Source: Zygnema cylindricum
Taxonomy: Eukaryota; Streptophyta; Zygnematophyceae; Zygnematales; Zygnemataceae
Direction of reading: 5' to 3'
Assembly: GCA_037447655.1 (NCBI GenBank)
Contig: JBBHKE010001813.1
Coordinates: 124,001 to 188,000 of the forward strand
Length of the DNA: 64,000 nucleotides
The stretch's first letter is position 1. Each line of letters starts with the position of its first letter. This document shows, piece by piece, positions 46,701-57,989 of the stretch. Under the pieces are notes generated by a model. It made no database searches. It was not told the DNA's origin and saw only the letters and a list, made by a program, of their open reading frames with translations. Position numbers and translations under genes: made by a program.

Positions 46701-48911
46701 GTTAATTTTAGACCTATTGACTTATATTGAGGACCTGATTTGCATCCCTAATACTAAAAATATTGACCATCAACACTCTTTCAAATCTAAAAAACAACAT
46801 TTTTCAATCGTCATTTAAAAAGAGTAGATTCTTCATGTTGTGTGTTTCACAATTTTAACATGCATCTATTTATGGCTTTTGGTGGAGGTGACAGATCCTT
46901 ACACAGTAACAAATTGAGTGGAAGCATTCCATTGGATTTTAGTAAATTGACATCTTTGCAATACTGGTAAGGCTGTGAAAATTGCAACATATAAAGCCAT
47001 ATTGACCAGATTCTCCAATTTGCTGCCTTTCTCCCTTTTTTTCTTTGTTTCTTTTTAAAATCACTTGCCTTTTATCCATTAACCACAGATTGTTGACGAC
47101 TATCAAGCTTCCTTCCAAAATTTACATAATATTCTTCTTATCTTTTGTTTCCGGAATTCGGTCCCAACTGACAGGTTTATTCAAAACAACTACTTTACTG
47201 GGCCTATCACTAGATCTAACGGACAGCCCACCTGTCAAAACTTGTGGGGCAACTGTCTTTTTGATACTTACCTTCCCTCGGATTGCTCGCCTAATGAGCA
47301 GCGCGGTCGAGAGGAGTGTGCGTTGTTCTGTGGTGCCACGCAGGCAGGTGGTCCATGTGGGGGACATGGCACATGTTACGTTAACAATTACGGGACCTAT
47401 TCATGCACATGTGACAAGAACTATCAGAACCTGAACAACAGCAACACTTGCATTTGTACGTGTACTCTTTATCACATCATCTTAACAAAAGCAGGGTTTA
47501 CCACGGTTTTCTATTCATGTTTGTACGTGTGCTCTTTATCGCATCATCTTAACAAAAGCAAGGTTTACGACGGTTTTTTATTCATGCCACCTAATAATAG
47601 TAATTCAATATTAGCCCAAGGTCCAACTACTTTTCTTGATGTTGCATTTCCATCGTTTTGAATTATTGACCTTTAAAAATTTCCTGTAAGTACAAGGACT
47701 GTGAATTTACAAGGACTATTGTAACTGAGGCAAAATCAACCAATGGAAACTTATGAACGAAAATGCAATCACACTTCCATTTAGCTCTTACAATCTAAAA
47801 GACTATAGTCATTTTAATCATTTTCAGTCCAATCTAAACGAAGCGTTTTGAAGATTCACATTACGTTTTTGATGGAAAGAATAAAAACCCCCTCAACCCA
47901 GAATCATTTTGTATTTGCATATATCTGAATGAACATTCAACACTTCGATTTCCTGTTTAACATTTGCTGTCGGTTTTCAAATAACGAATGCCTGACAATG
48001 AAAGAAATTAAGGTGTAAACCAAACTTTTCAAGGATTGTTTAGTTTCTATGTGTGAAACCCACAAAGCTTAAAACTTAGAACAGTCGTAGATGTAAGCAA
48101 TCCTAAGGATCACATTCGAATTTCTTGATCATCTTCTAGTGTATCCAGCCTGAAGTACATTCTAGGGTTGTCAATAATACGCCATAGATCTAATGTATAT
48201 ATATGTGTATGTTGTTTCTATGTATGTTATGTTACATGTTATATGTTGTATGTTGTATGACGTGATTCTCTTAGCACAAACGATAAGCTAAACATCACCA
48301 GAGTACATTAGCACTACTGCAATGAGACTGGTGTATGGAATACATATTGGATGACACCCTTGTGACGCATCAATTTTTTTTTGTTTCCCTTTTCTTGTTC
48401 ATCAACAGTAGGATCATCATCAATTCCTCCCATATTCTCCAGTCCACCGCCCTGCAAATCACCTCTCCTTTCACCTCCACCACCTCCAAGGCCTCCGCTC
48501 TCTTTGTCTCCTCCTCTAGGTCCTCTTTCTAATTCGCCACCACCCAACAAGTCACCTCCATATTCCCCATCACCAATTCTAACTCCTTCCCCATCTCTCT
48601 CTCCTCGTCCGCGTCCTCCTCCCCCTCCCTCTTCTTCACCTACCCGTCCTCCCCCTCTACCTCCACGTCCTCCTCCACCTCCCTCTCCTCGACCTCGTCC
48701 TCCACCTTCCCATCGTTCTCCACCTCTCCGTCGTCCTCCACCTCTCCGTCGTCCTCCACCTCGCCGTCGTCCTCCACCTCACCGTCGTCCTCCACCTCGC
48801 CGTATGTCTCCATCTCCAAATAAATTGCCTTTTTCACCTCCGCGTCCTCGTTCACCGCCAGTTGGCAAATCATCTCCATATCCATCATCCCCAAGACCAA
48901 AGCCTCTCTAA
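37790..48911 (+). CDS. Secreted LRR-EGF-proline-rich protein, 12 exons, about 518 aa
   Basis: Exons by GT-AG and frame: 37790-37874, 37964-38075, 39344-39415, 41291-41362, 42008-42079, 42637-42708, 43418-43489, 43860-43931, 45454-45525, 46895-46966, 47175-47455, 48409-48911. Together they give 519 codons with no internal stop. Exon 1 is a signal peptide (MAAVCISLLLLVM). Exon 2 gives an LRR N-cap (ECSLGAFACDIDAYPYSL). Exons 3-10 are each exactly 72 nt, phase 2, and each encodes one plant-type LRR (NLSNNQLSGSIPPSIGRL, WLYGNQLSGPIPSSIAEL). Exon 11 has a last partial LRR and a cysteine-rich module ending GGPCGGHGTCYVNNYGTYSC, EGF-like. Exon 12 is about 166 residues, mostly Pro, Ser and Arg (SPPPPP, YSPSP). 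No later membrane segment or kinase is seen, so a wall or apoplastic protein is likely. The build resembles land-plant LRR-extensins, but the EGF module between is different. More 72-nt exons could be hidden in the introns. Ligand and function are unknown. Confidence 0.85.
38396..39570 (+). repeat. 1.2-kb purine-rich (GA/GGGAGA) tract in LRR gene intron 2 and around exon 3
   Basis: The plus strand is overwhelmingly A and G, as irregular GGAGAGG/GAGAGAGG text, interrupted by the 72-nt exon 3 (39344-39415). The long minus-strand open frame across it is a by-product of the absence of T on the plus strand. Confidence 0.9.
39750..40206. mobile_element. hAT-like MITE, 457 bp, in LRR gene intron 3
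   Basis: Exact 8-bp duplications GTTGAAAT (39742-39749, 40207-40214). The ends are CATAGTTCAAAAGTAGG and CCTACTTTTGAACTATG. Near the right end a segment of about 75 bp (GACGATCGGACGGTCGCTGA...) is duplicated in tandem. Confidence 0.9.
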
Positions 48912-50465
48912 TCTCCCTCTCCTACTCTCCCTCACCCGTTTGTCCACCCGTCCCCAAAAATTCACCACCTCCTTTTTTGCCTTGTCACCTCCTCCACTAC
49001 CTCCCGATCCTCGTTGCATAACTTCACTGTATTCTTCTGTTGGCCTATTGGCCACAAAGGACGATTTGTGTCCACTTTTGAGCAAAATCATGCGTTTGCC
49101 TAAACATTTAAAAATATTTTTAAAGGGGAGTGCTTCAAACAATGGAAAGTAGGTGAAATGAATATAATATTTAAGGAGATAAATGTGTGTGGCTTCAATC
49201 TTTGGAAATAGGAGATAAATTCAACGAGTAACAACAATCAACTTCTACAAGGCGATTAATGTCGTGTATGGTTAATTACAAGGGTATGTGGTTGGTTAAG
49301 TGATGTGTCAACTATGGAAACCCTAAATGTTTTTTATTAATAATCTACGCAATTGGACCATGAGTGCATCAGAGATAGTGGAGGAATAAAAGTGCAACAA
49401 GAGATGGTTGATTTGTAAACTATTGTGATTTAATGTATGGTTGGATAAACTAGAATTAGTTTATCAGATAGTCTTCTCTATCGTTATAGCTTTCTGTGGA
49501 GCCATGCATATTTTGAATCTTTGATGGTTTCAACGATGTTGCGTATTGGCACTTACCGATAATCAATACTCATTTTTTTTTACTTATCCACAATCAATAT
49601 ATTGGTTCGATATATCGACGAGGAAAAATAACAAGCTTATTGATTGATATATTGGTTTAATGTATGGATTACAATTTTGATCGATGTATTTTAAGGGTTT
49701 TAAATTTCCTCAAGCAAATCTAGTGTACACACTACAATCTAGTGGAGTATAGTACTTGAGTGCACTCTGCTATGGAGCTATGGAATTCGGATTGAACAAC
49801 CATACTTCAGTACAATGAAGAGTTGGACTACAACCGGCTTGGTTTGGGTTGTATCCGTTTGAACCAATCTAAATAGGTTTCTTACCAGTTCGGTTTCCTC
49901 TTCAAATTGAATGATTGTTTTGAACAATTAGAAAAGTCCGGTTTGGTTGGATCACGTCAAACCTGATTTGTATTGATGTACGAATGTTTGGTCGCACAAC
50001 AGAACATCATACAACGGTACATAAAGTGCATTAAACTCAACTTGGTAATGCACAAAATACATGTAAATGGAACGCAAAGGAAATGTCATTTTATGACTTT
50101 TTAAGCTTATTTTAGCATTTTTAGGTCTCCAAAAGGATTTTGGTGGTTTTACGACCTAACTAGTTCGGTTTAACAAAGTACAAGTCTTGGTTTTGTTCAG
50201 TAAATCTCAATTCCAGGTGCAGTCTGTTTGACTCGAAATTGAATTGGACTAAACCACCCAAAATGCTAGTAAGTTTATGTTGTAATAACATTGTTTCTCT
50301 TATGATGTCGATAGGGTAAAAATGATGTTGTACATCGAAAGGCCTTGGTCGATAAACAATGTATGAGTTGTTGAAACTTAAGAAAATGTATCTGTACATA
50401 TATGGGCCATTGGACACACCGCCGATATTTACATTTTCAGTTTCACGATATATGATATTATAAAT
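48912..50465. other. LRR gene 3' flank and intergenic DNA
   Basis: Pyrimidine-rich for the first 100 bases (continuing the style of exon 12), then AT-rich DNA. No gene was recognised; a polyadenylation site could not be fixed. Confidence 0.4.
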
Positions 50466-50479
50466 ATGCATTTACACAC

Positions 50480-50850
50480 AAAGGATCAACAAAACAAGAT
50501 ACAACCTACAACATACAATATATATCATGAAGCATGGGACATAAAACAAAGAACACACCGCATACAAATTACAACATGTGAACAACATACGACATGCAAC
50601 ATACAACGTATATCATGCGGTTATGAAGTGAAGTGATTGACAACAATGTACAACATACATCATGGATTGAAGTGAAGCGTTGTACAATACAAGCTACAAC
50701 AAAGCCTACAACATAGAGCATACGACATACGACATACAACGTACAACATAATAACACTCTACGACATACAACATTTAACAGACAATGTGCGGTTGAAGTG
50801 ATGGACCACAACATACGACATGGGATATTGAAGTGACGTGCAATATTGTG
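50480..50850. repeat. Degenerate ACATACRAC-rich tract
   Basis: Words such as CTACAACATACAAT, CATACGACATGCAACATAC and GACATACGACATACAACG recur irregularly, with three repeats of a longer unit ending GTGAAGTG or GAAGTGA. A similar motif in the reverse sense lies at 48200-48260 (ATGTTGTATGTTGTATGACG). Confidence 0.7.
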
Positions 50851-51364
50851 CAATGTCAAAATATACTATTGCATTATGCAGTATGCATTCAACACACTTA
50901 CATTCATTGTTTATTCTCTAAAGGTTTTTGTACTTTTTTTGGCTTTTGTGTTTTTCCAATTTTGCCCTCTCAACTTGCAAATTTGAAATGATTTTTATTC
51001 ATAATCTTACATTTTGTAACTTATTGAGACACATTTTTGAAGGAAGTGATAAAATTTATAAATCTCTTCATTGACAGTTTCACTATTCAATCTTCTAGGT
51101 TCAAAGGAAAAGGTCAAACCTATTAGGTACAAAAGAGTACTACAAGTTACAAAAAATGTCTTTGTAGTATGTTTTAGTCCATGTCATACACTGCGACCAA
51201 TAAAATATCTAGTGATATATCCATATCGATTAGAGGTAAATTATTGACACTAAGAATGTAATAGTAAAAAAAACTATCATATCGTTGGACCGATAACTTT
51301 GTTTCTCGGTTGCCGGACATATTTGTTCTGTCGACTGATGACGTACACATGGCATTGTTATCAG

Positions 51365-51736
51365 TAGTGTTGTGCATCGAGAAAATTTGTATCACAATAA
51401 ATTTGATATTCGACAGTTAGAGGGCTCAATATATCGCTCAAAGACAAACAAAAATTATCGTGATATAGTTGGCGGGAGATGGGGGACACTAGAGCTTTAG
51501 TATGGAAATAATGTACGGAAAATAGTATGGAAGATCCCCCCCCTAGGGAGGCCCGAGAGGGAGGGGGTGGGGAAGGGCGCTATTGAAAATTATTCGGCAA
51601 CCCAACATGAGAAGGTATTGCGATAGTTATCGAACCGATAACTTATCGCGATATAGGCCTTCTCGATATATCAATTATCGCTAGGTTGAAAGACACATAA
51701 CGAATATCGGCAAGTAGCTCGCGATACACAACACTA
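51365..51736. mobile_element. TIR element with TAGTGTTGTG ends, 372 bp
   Basis: The ends are TAGTGTTGTGCATCG and CGATACACAACACTA. Target duplication is unclear. TATCG-rich inside. A relative is at 51941-52354. Confidence 0.6.
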
Positions 51737-51770
51737 CACCGCTAATCACTATTAGTGTTGAAGTTTTTTT

Positions 51771-51919
51771 CGCCACTTATGTCATCTTTTATTTGTGCAT
51801 ACTTATTGGATTGCGATTGGAGACCACCAACAGGAAGTTGAGAGTCTTACCTTCTAATAGCAACCCATCGGATTGACAATCCGGCAAGTATGCACAAAAA
51901 AAACATGTTTTAAGTAGCG
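51771..51919. repeat. Short foldback element, copy 4
   Basis: CGCCACTTATGTCATCTTTT faces ACATGTTTTAAGTAGCG, with inner arms GTGCATACTTATTGGATTG / CAATCCGGCAAGTATGCAC. It is preceded at 51735 by TACACCGCTAATCACTATTA. Confidence 0.75.
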
Positions 51920-51940
51920 AAAAAACTTATTACTAGTAAC

Positions 51941-52354
51941 TAGTGTTGTGTATCGGTAGCAATTTGCCGATAACCGACATGCACTTTTTTTTTTACCCAC
52001 GGATAATCGATGTAGTATATTGTAACTGAATTATTGCGATAATAACCGATATATTGCTATAAGATACCGATAAATTTCGGGCCCGATAATTACCGACGAT
52101 AATTGTACGGTTCAGAATGTACATTTGTACTATTTTTTTACGGACGCCATGACGTGGCACACAATACTATATACTGTGTTAAATATATGACAATATAGTA
52201 TAATGTATTATATTATAGTATACTATATTTTTTACACTTATCGGGGATAAAAAACTTGTAAGTTGCGGAGCGATGTATAGGGACGCCTCACTGTTCGATA
52301 ACCGATAGTTATCGGTTTTATTGCAATAAAGTTTTTCCCCGATACACAACACTA
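51941..52354. mobile_element. TIR element with TAGTGTTGTG ends, 414 bp
   Basis: The ends are TAGTGTTGTGTATCGG and CCGATACACAACACTA, a perfect 16-bp inverted match. It is non-coding and rich in CGATA. Confidence 0.7.
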
Positions 52355-52360
52355 CAAGTA

Positions 52361-52559
52361 CACCGCTAATCGTTATTAGTGTTAATAAAACTAATTCGGT
52401 CGCGACTTTTTTTGACCAATAATCACAAAATAAAGTTAACAACATTATTTAAGGACATGGACTACAATTTGCCACGTCTCCTTGCATTAAATTAGTATTG
52501 CTAATTCTAATTTCGCATTAACACTCATAAATCTTTAACACTAATAAAGATTAGCGGTG
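52361..52559. mobile_element. TA-target MITE, 199 bp
   Basis: TA-flanked, ends CACCGCTAATCGTTATTAGT and CTAATAAAGATTAGCGGTG. Same length as 37330-37528 and similar inside (TTTAAGGACATGGAC, CCACGTCTCCT). Confidence 0.75.
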
Positions 52560-52974
52560 TAGTTATTAGAGTCAATGTTTTCTTCACCAATTAAGGGTGG
52601 ACCTATATCAGCGAAGAAGTGAAGGTTGTTCACCGAATGCGGTACGTTTTCGTACCATTCTCTATGTATTTTTTTTCGACTTTTGAAGCTTCCTTTGCAC
52701 TTGATCAGAAACGCTCAAATGGATTCGCAGTAGTCATAGCAATTCACGTAAATTCAATAAAGAAGTTAGAGGGGCAAACACGTGTTAGGGTTGCGTTCCA
52801 TCAGACAGAAAGTGAGGTTGTTTACGGAAATCCGGACCAATCCGTACTACGACGTACCTCTTATTTTGTTTGTATACGCGAACAACATTACAGAGAATCT
52901 TGCCAATATTCTCCAAAGGTCTGGGAGGTAACAATGACCGTTGGATGTTTTTTTGTGAAGCATTCGCTTTGAAG

Positions 52975-53025
52975 TTTTTGTAAATGGTGATGTACCTCGA
53001 GGAGGTACATCACCATTTACAAAAA
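52975..53025. repeat. Perfect 24-bp-arm hairpin
   Basis: The left arm 52975-52998 (starting TTTTTGTAAATGGTGATG, ending GTACCTC) is exactly complementary to 53002-53025, with a 3-base spacer GAG. Confidence 0.95.
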
Positions 53026-53070
53026 AATTTGAGCCGCGACACGTTGGATAATGAATGTACGTGTCACAAC

Positions 53071-53755
53071 CATAGTTCAAAAGTAGGCTTTTTTATGGTA
53101 GGCCTTTGGTAGGCGCACAAAACTTTGCACAAAACTCGCGCAACGTAGGCATACTGTATGTGTGTGCGTCGTGCACACTCCTGTACGAACGTCCGAATCT
53201 GACGTAAGATCAAAGTACAGCGCACGCCGCCGGACGAAATTTTTTAGCGAACTGACACGGCGTAGGATGACATTCCGAGGGAAAAGCCACCAACGGGGTT
53301 GGTCCGTAGGTTTTGGTAATTTTTTTGGCAGTGTGGTATTTTTTTTTTTTTTATCGTCCCATACTGCCTGGTTGGTCAATTTGAGGCTTTATTTAGTGTG
53401 GCCCTCAAAATTGAAGACGCTAATATGACAGATTGTCCTTTCGTAAGTTGTGTTATGGGCTTTTCATGTGATCTTTTTAAAATCGCCTACTTTGATCAGC
53501 GACCGTCCGATCGTCCAAATCTGACGGTTTAAATAAAAAGTCCCTCAAAACTCACAGAAATATTTTTTTTTGTCCGATTTTTTTTCAAAATTTAGACATG
53601 TCGTTTAATTCTCTATCGATCGATGTGCAACTCAACCCTGTCCCTATTTTATTTCATTTTGCGGCCAATACAATATGGGTCTTAAGGGCATATTGTATGT
53701 TTTGCGTACAATAGGCATATTGTATGGGCGTACGGTCACCTACTTTTGAACTACG
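53071..53755. mobile_element. hAT-like MITE, 685 bp
   Basis: The ends are CATAGTTCAAAAGTAGGC and CCTACTTTTGAACTACG. The 8-bp flanks GTCACAAC and GTCCCAAC differ at one base. Compared with the 363-bp copy at 32337 it carries about 320 extra bases at 53116-53440. Confidence 0.85.
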
Positions 53756-53989
53756 GTCCCAACGGCAAACCATCGGAAATCGAAATTTTTTGCACATGAT
53801 ATATGTATTAAAAAATTCGAACGGAAATCATGAAAGTGATCTCGTAACTAGCTTTCGTTGCGCTATTTTTGTTACCGGCCATTCGTCACACTATTTGAGG
53901 ATGCGCTCATTCGTCACGTGAAAAAGCAGAAACCCTAAAAATAATGAGCTGGCATCTGACAAGCGTTTGCAAAAAGTACAAATTTTGTG

Positions 53990-54170
53990 TGGTACGATGC
54001 CCTGGTCCGCACGTACATGGTATGCAAATAACGATTTCGAGTTGAAGTTGGTCGGTGTAAAAACTACTTGACGATTTTCAATATACGATTTTATCTTATG
54101 TGGTACCACTCATTTCTGAGCACGTGGATTACAACTCTGCGTGAGAGAACAACATTCAAAGTGTAGCATT
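53990..54170. repeat. Dispersed repeat shared with 35630-35792
   Basis: Includes CCGCACGTACATGGTA and CACGTGGATTACAA. No ends recognised. Confidence 0.55.
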
Positions 54171-54222
54171 CTGTAATGTTGTTCGTACGATTACAAAATT
54201 TCATGATGGAACGCCACCCTTA

Positions 54223-54800
54223 GGGTGCGTCTCGATGTGCCTAAGTAAGGGTTTTTTTCTGTCGTTTTCCTCTAAAACTTAGCGCCGTACCGCGTAAGTG
54301 TCAACCGTACAAAAAAATAGAAAAAAGGAGGAGTACATTTTGCGTCATCGTCGAATTTAAAATGTATTACACGTTGTCTTGTGCTCTTCGACCCACGGCC
54401 ACGCCAAAAAACATCATCTTCAAACTTTTCTTTAAAAAACAGGGACGATGTTTTTTAAAACAAAGTATTTCCGCTAAACAAATAATAACACGTATTCACA
54501 CGTGTAGTATTTTTTCAAGCGACGATGAAAAAGGCACAATTCGGTATGTTTTGTTCGTTTGCGTCCATCAAAGTACATAATTTGTTTTGTTTTGTCAAGT
54601 TCAGTTCAGTACGGATTTCTTCATTTCAGGGATCTGAAGATTCCGATGCCATTTCACGAAAACGTGAAAAATCTCTGAGGGCGCCACATCAACTCGCACT
54701 CGCCGCCTCTCACGAACAATATGGAGAATCACAGATTGTAGACGTTGGCAGCCGTCACGGGCATGTCAGCGTATACAATCGTCACACCCTTAAGTTTTAA
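54223..54800. mobile_element. Tourist-like MITE, right-truncated
   Basis: Starts after TTA (54220-54222) with GGGTGCGTCTCGATGTGCC. It runs parallel to the next element up to CGTATACAATCGTCAC and then lacks the right end. Confidence 0.7.
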
Positions 54801-54811
54801 TTCCGTTTTTA

Positions 54812-55682
54812 GGGTGCGTCTCTGTGTGCCTAAGTAAGGGTTTTTTTCTGTCGTTTTCCTGTAAAACTTAGAGCCATACCGCGTAAGTTTCAACCGTACA
54901 ATAAAATAGAAAAAAAGAGAAGTACATTTTGCGTCATCATCGAATTTAAAATGTAATACATCTTGTCGTCTTGTGTTCTTCGACCCACTTCGACGACAAA
55001 AAACGTCATCTTCAACCTTATCTTTAAAATACAGGGCCGATGTGTTTTAAAATTAGGGATTTTCTATAAACAAATAGGAACAAGTATTCGCACGTATAAT
55101 GTTTTGTTCAAAAAATTCAAACGATTTCAAGAGACATGGAAGTGTAGACGATTCGCTATGTTTTGTCCGTTTTTGTTTAATACGACAAAGAGAAGTACAC
55201 AGTTTGTTTTGTTTTGTCCGTTTCCATCCGGTACGGGATTTTTTTTTGTAGGGGTCTCAAGGTTCCGATGCCATTTCACGTCGAGCCGACAATAGACACA
55301 AAGTCAAAACTCATCTTCTTCAACCGTGAAACGGCACAGGCTGGAGGGCGGTAGGTCTACAATGTCACGAAAAGTCACGCAACGTCACAAGCAGTTACGA
55401 AAAATAACGTGCGTCATCACAGATTGTAGACGTTGACAGCCGTCACGGGCATTGTCGACGTATACAATCGTCACGCCGTAAGTGACAATTTCGTTTGGTA
55501 CACATAGGGACACCCGAAATCCGGGTCCGCCGGATCTGCGCTAAAAAACAAAAAAAAATCTCTAAGTTTGAAGTACATAGAGACGCACCCTTAGACATAA
55601 GGAAACTTGAAACCCAGGTCCGCGGGATCTGCGCTAAAAAAAAAGTAATTTCTCTAAGTTACAAGTACATGGAGACGTACCC
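54812..55682. mobile_element. Tourist-like MITE, 871 bp
   Basis: TTA on both sides (54809-54811, 55683-55685). The ends are GGGTGCGTCTCTGTGTGCC and ACATGGAGACGTACCC. An internal GGAAACTTGAAACCCAGG-type segment near the right end is duplicated (55500-55590, 55595-55680). Related to 2042-2799. Confidence 0.8.
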
Positions 55683-55689
55683 TTAGCCG

Positions 55690-57170
55690 CCAAAAGGCAT
55701 GCGTGGACCAGATCAAAAAATTGACAAGAATCTTATCGACCATCGGGAATCTAAAGGAGATACGCAGTTCGTCAAAACATTTCAGTGTAGATAGGCGACA
55801 ACATAGTAAAAGACAAATGTACAAAAGTCAGTAAAATGTAATTTTTTGGTACAAGTTTGTGCCCGAACAGTGGAACGTTACGGAAAGCTTTGTGAGGCAT
55901 ATACTTGAGAATGTAACCATCGTTCTTCGCACGCGATATGGACGCCAACAAAAAGATTACGGGAATTTTTTTACCAGTTATAGAGCCCCAATACGAAAAC
56001 CTAAAAATACCGCAAAGATCTTTGTCGTGTTCACTAATTTACAGTAGTCAAATAACCGAATTGTTTATTTTTTTTTTCTCATTTTTGTTTTTTTTTGTTA
56101 GCTTGCCTATCTCGCATAGGGTATGGTTGCAAGGACATCTGCTGCTTCTCGTAGCAAGAAATAGTATGCAAAGAGACGATTTTGCTCCGATTCATAGAGA
56201 AAAATCGGTCGAGCGCAAAATTGGCTCGATTTCCTCCCAATACTTCTCTACGCGAATTCGCGTCTGTTTTGTGTTGTTTTGTTTTGCGTCTAGAAGAAAC
56301 TTGTGTCCGTACGTATAGTTTAGTACAATAGTACTTAAATTTTTGTCTATCACTTTCTGTGGGTTGTTGTTTAGCAATTTTGGTCCTTCGCATAAATGGC
56401 TATAGTGTACTAGTCGACAAGTGGCACAATTTTGGAGGTTTTCGGGCATCACAGTCTCACACGTTTCACGCCACTTTTGCTTATTGATTAATTAGGGAGG
56501 ACATGACACGAGGTAGAAAAATATTGAATCAATAATTTCTCGAGGAATAGGGGAGTAAAGACGAGAGGAGAAGTGACATTGTAATTTAGGGTTTTTTAAT
56601 GTGTTTTTTTTTTAAGGAATGTCTTCCAATGTCACGTCAATGTGGTGTAATGTTTTATAGTAAGATTGCTTCTGCTCTTACGCACTTCCAGTGCTGAACT
56701 TTTGAGCTGAAAATTGATCATATGAGAGTACGTTGTCGCGTAGCAGTTTTGACAAATTGCACAACTTTTATCCATTCAAACAGACAATATCGACGATTTG
56801 AGACAACCGATACATTTCTAATCGAAGTTATTGCTAACAATACTTTTCACGATTTATGTCGTAAACAATACGTTTACTTTATGTATTTTTTACGCCTAAA
56901 AAGTGCAGAACACTTGTAGACCATTAATTCGGTTAAACAGTTGTAATTGTGCTATTGTATCTACTCCAGATGTGCCTTTCGTGTCCGTTTCATTTTGTGG
57001 GTGGGAAATGCAATGGGCAAACTTTTTTTATTGTCGTTGTTACTTGAGAAAAATCCCTCTCTTTGTCGTATGTAATAATGATAACCGCTTATAAAAATTG
57101 TTTCTCTATCACACCATCTGTGTTCCGTTACAAACTCTACAAGCGAACACTTGCTATTCCTGTATAAAAA
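55690..57170. other. Intergenic, no gene recognised
   Basis: AT-rich. Open frames up to about 126 codons show no recognisable domain or consistent splice context. Confidence 0.4.
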
Positions 57171-57173
57171 TAA

Positions 57174-57984
57174 GGGTACTTTCGCATCTGCTAAAGTTAC
57201 AGTTTTTTTCTGTCTTTTTCCTTCGTAACTTAGAAAAAAACAAGAAAATCCGCAGTCGTACAAAAATATTGAAATTACCACAGTACAAGTTGCGTTGCTA
57301 TGAAACTTTATATGTACAGTAGTTTGTCGTCTAGCGCGATGCAATTTGTCGTTTACCGCATTTCAACCCAATTTCGCATCCTTCCAGCAACTTTACATCA
57401 AATCACCTCGCGAGGTGATTTTAAATATTGTCCAATAAGGTGAGCGAATAGGCAGATGCTGTAGAACATGTTCAAAGTTTTTTCATTTTTTGTGCGCGGA
57501 GTACAAAATAAAAACACATTGCACGTTTCCAGCCCATGCGTATTGTTTTCTGTACGCTGATTTCCGTACAGGGGTTGTCGTAAGCCCCCTCTCTCAAACA
57601 CACGTGTCTTCACACATACGGCGTAGGAAAAAAACCGGGCACCTGTTGGCAAGTGGGAAGACGAAAAACGAAACCGCATTTCTGTGCGACAACGAAAGGT
57701 GTTTTAGGGTTTTGACACGTCGACAATATGGCGTACGGACATTACGAAGTCACAAAAACTGTACAACGTGCGGAGAGACGCCTCAAATTGAAGCCGAGTG
57801 GAAGTTTCGCCTCATTTTGTGTACCACTTCATATGTCACATTGTTTCGTACATTTCTACGTAAGTCACTTTTTTCAGTAACAAGTTATTTCCGTTTGCAC
57901 CTAAATGCTCTGAAATTTGTAAGGAGAATCTTCGCTAAAAAACAAGTTAACAAGACTAAGTTTCAGTTACATGCGAAAGTACCC
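57174..57984. mobile_element. Tourist-like MITE, 811 bp, best-preserved copy
   Basis: TAA on both sides (57171-57173, 57985-57987). The ends GGGTACTTTCGCAT and ATGCGAAAGTACCC are a perfect 14-bp TIR. A perfect 22-bp palindrome (half-site AAATCACCTCG) lies at 57400-57421. Confidence 0.9.
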
Positions 57985-57989
57985 TAAAA

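Larger units (their letters stand above)
52595..54219. mobile_element. Possible older Tourist-like element invaded by a hAT-like MITE
   Basis: The left side is TAA followed by GGGTGGACC and the right side is GGAACGCCACCC followed by TTA (54220-54222). The shared end is only about six bases (GGGTGG), so the pairing is tentative. The MITE at 53071-53755 lies inside. Confidence 0.35.
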
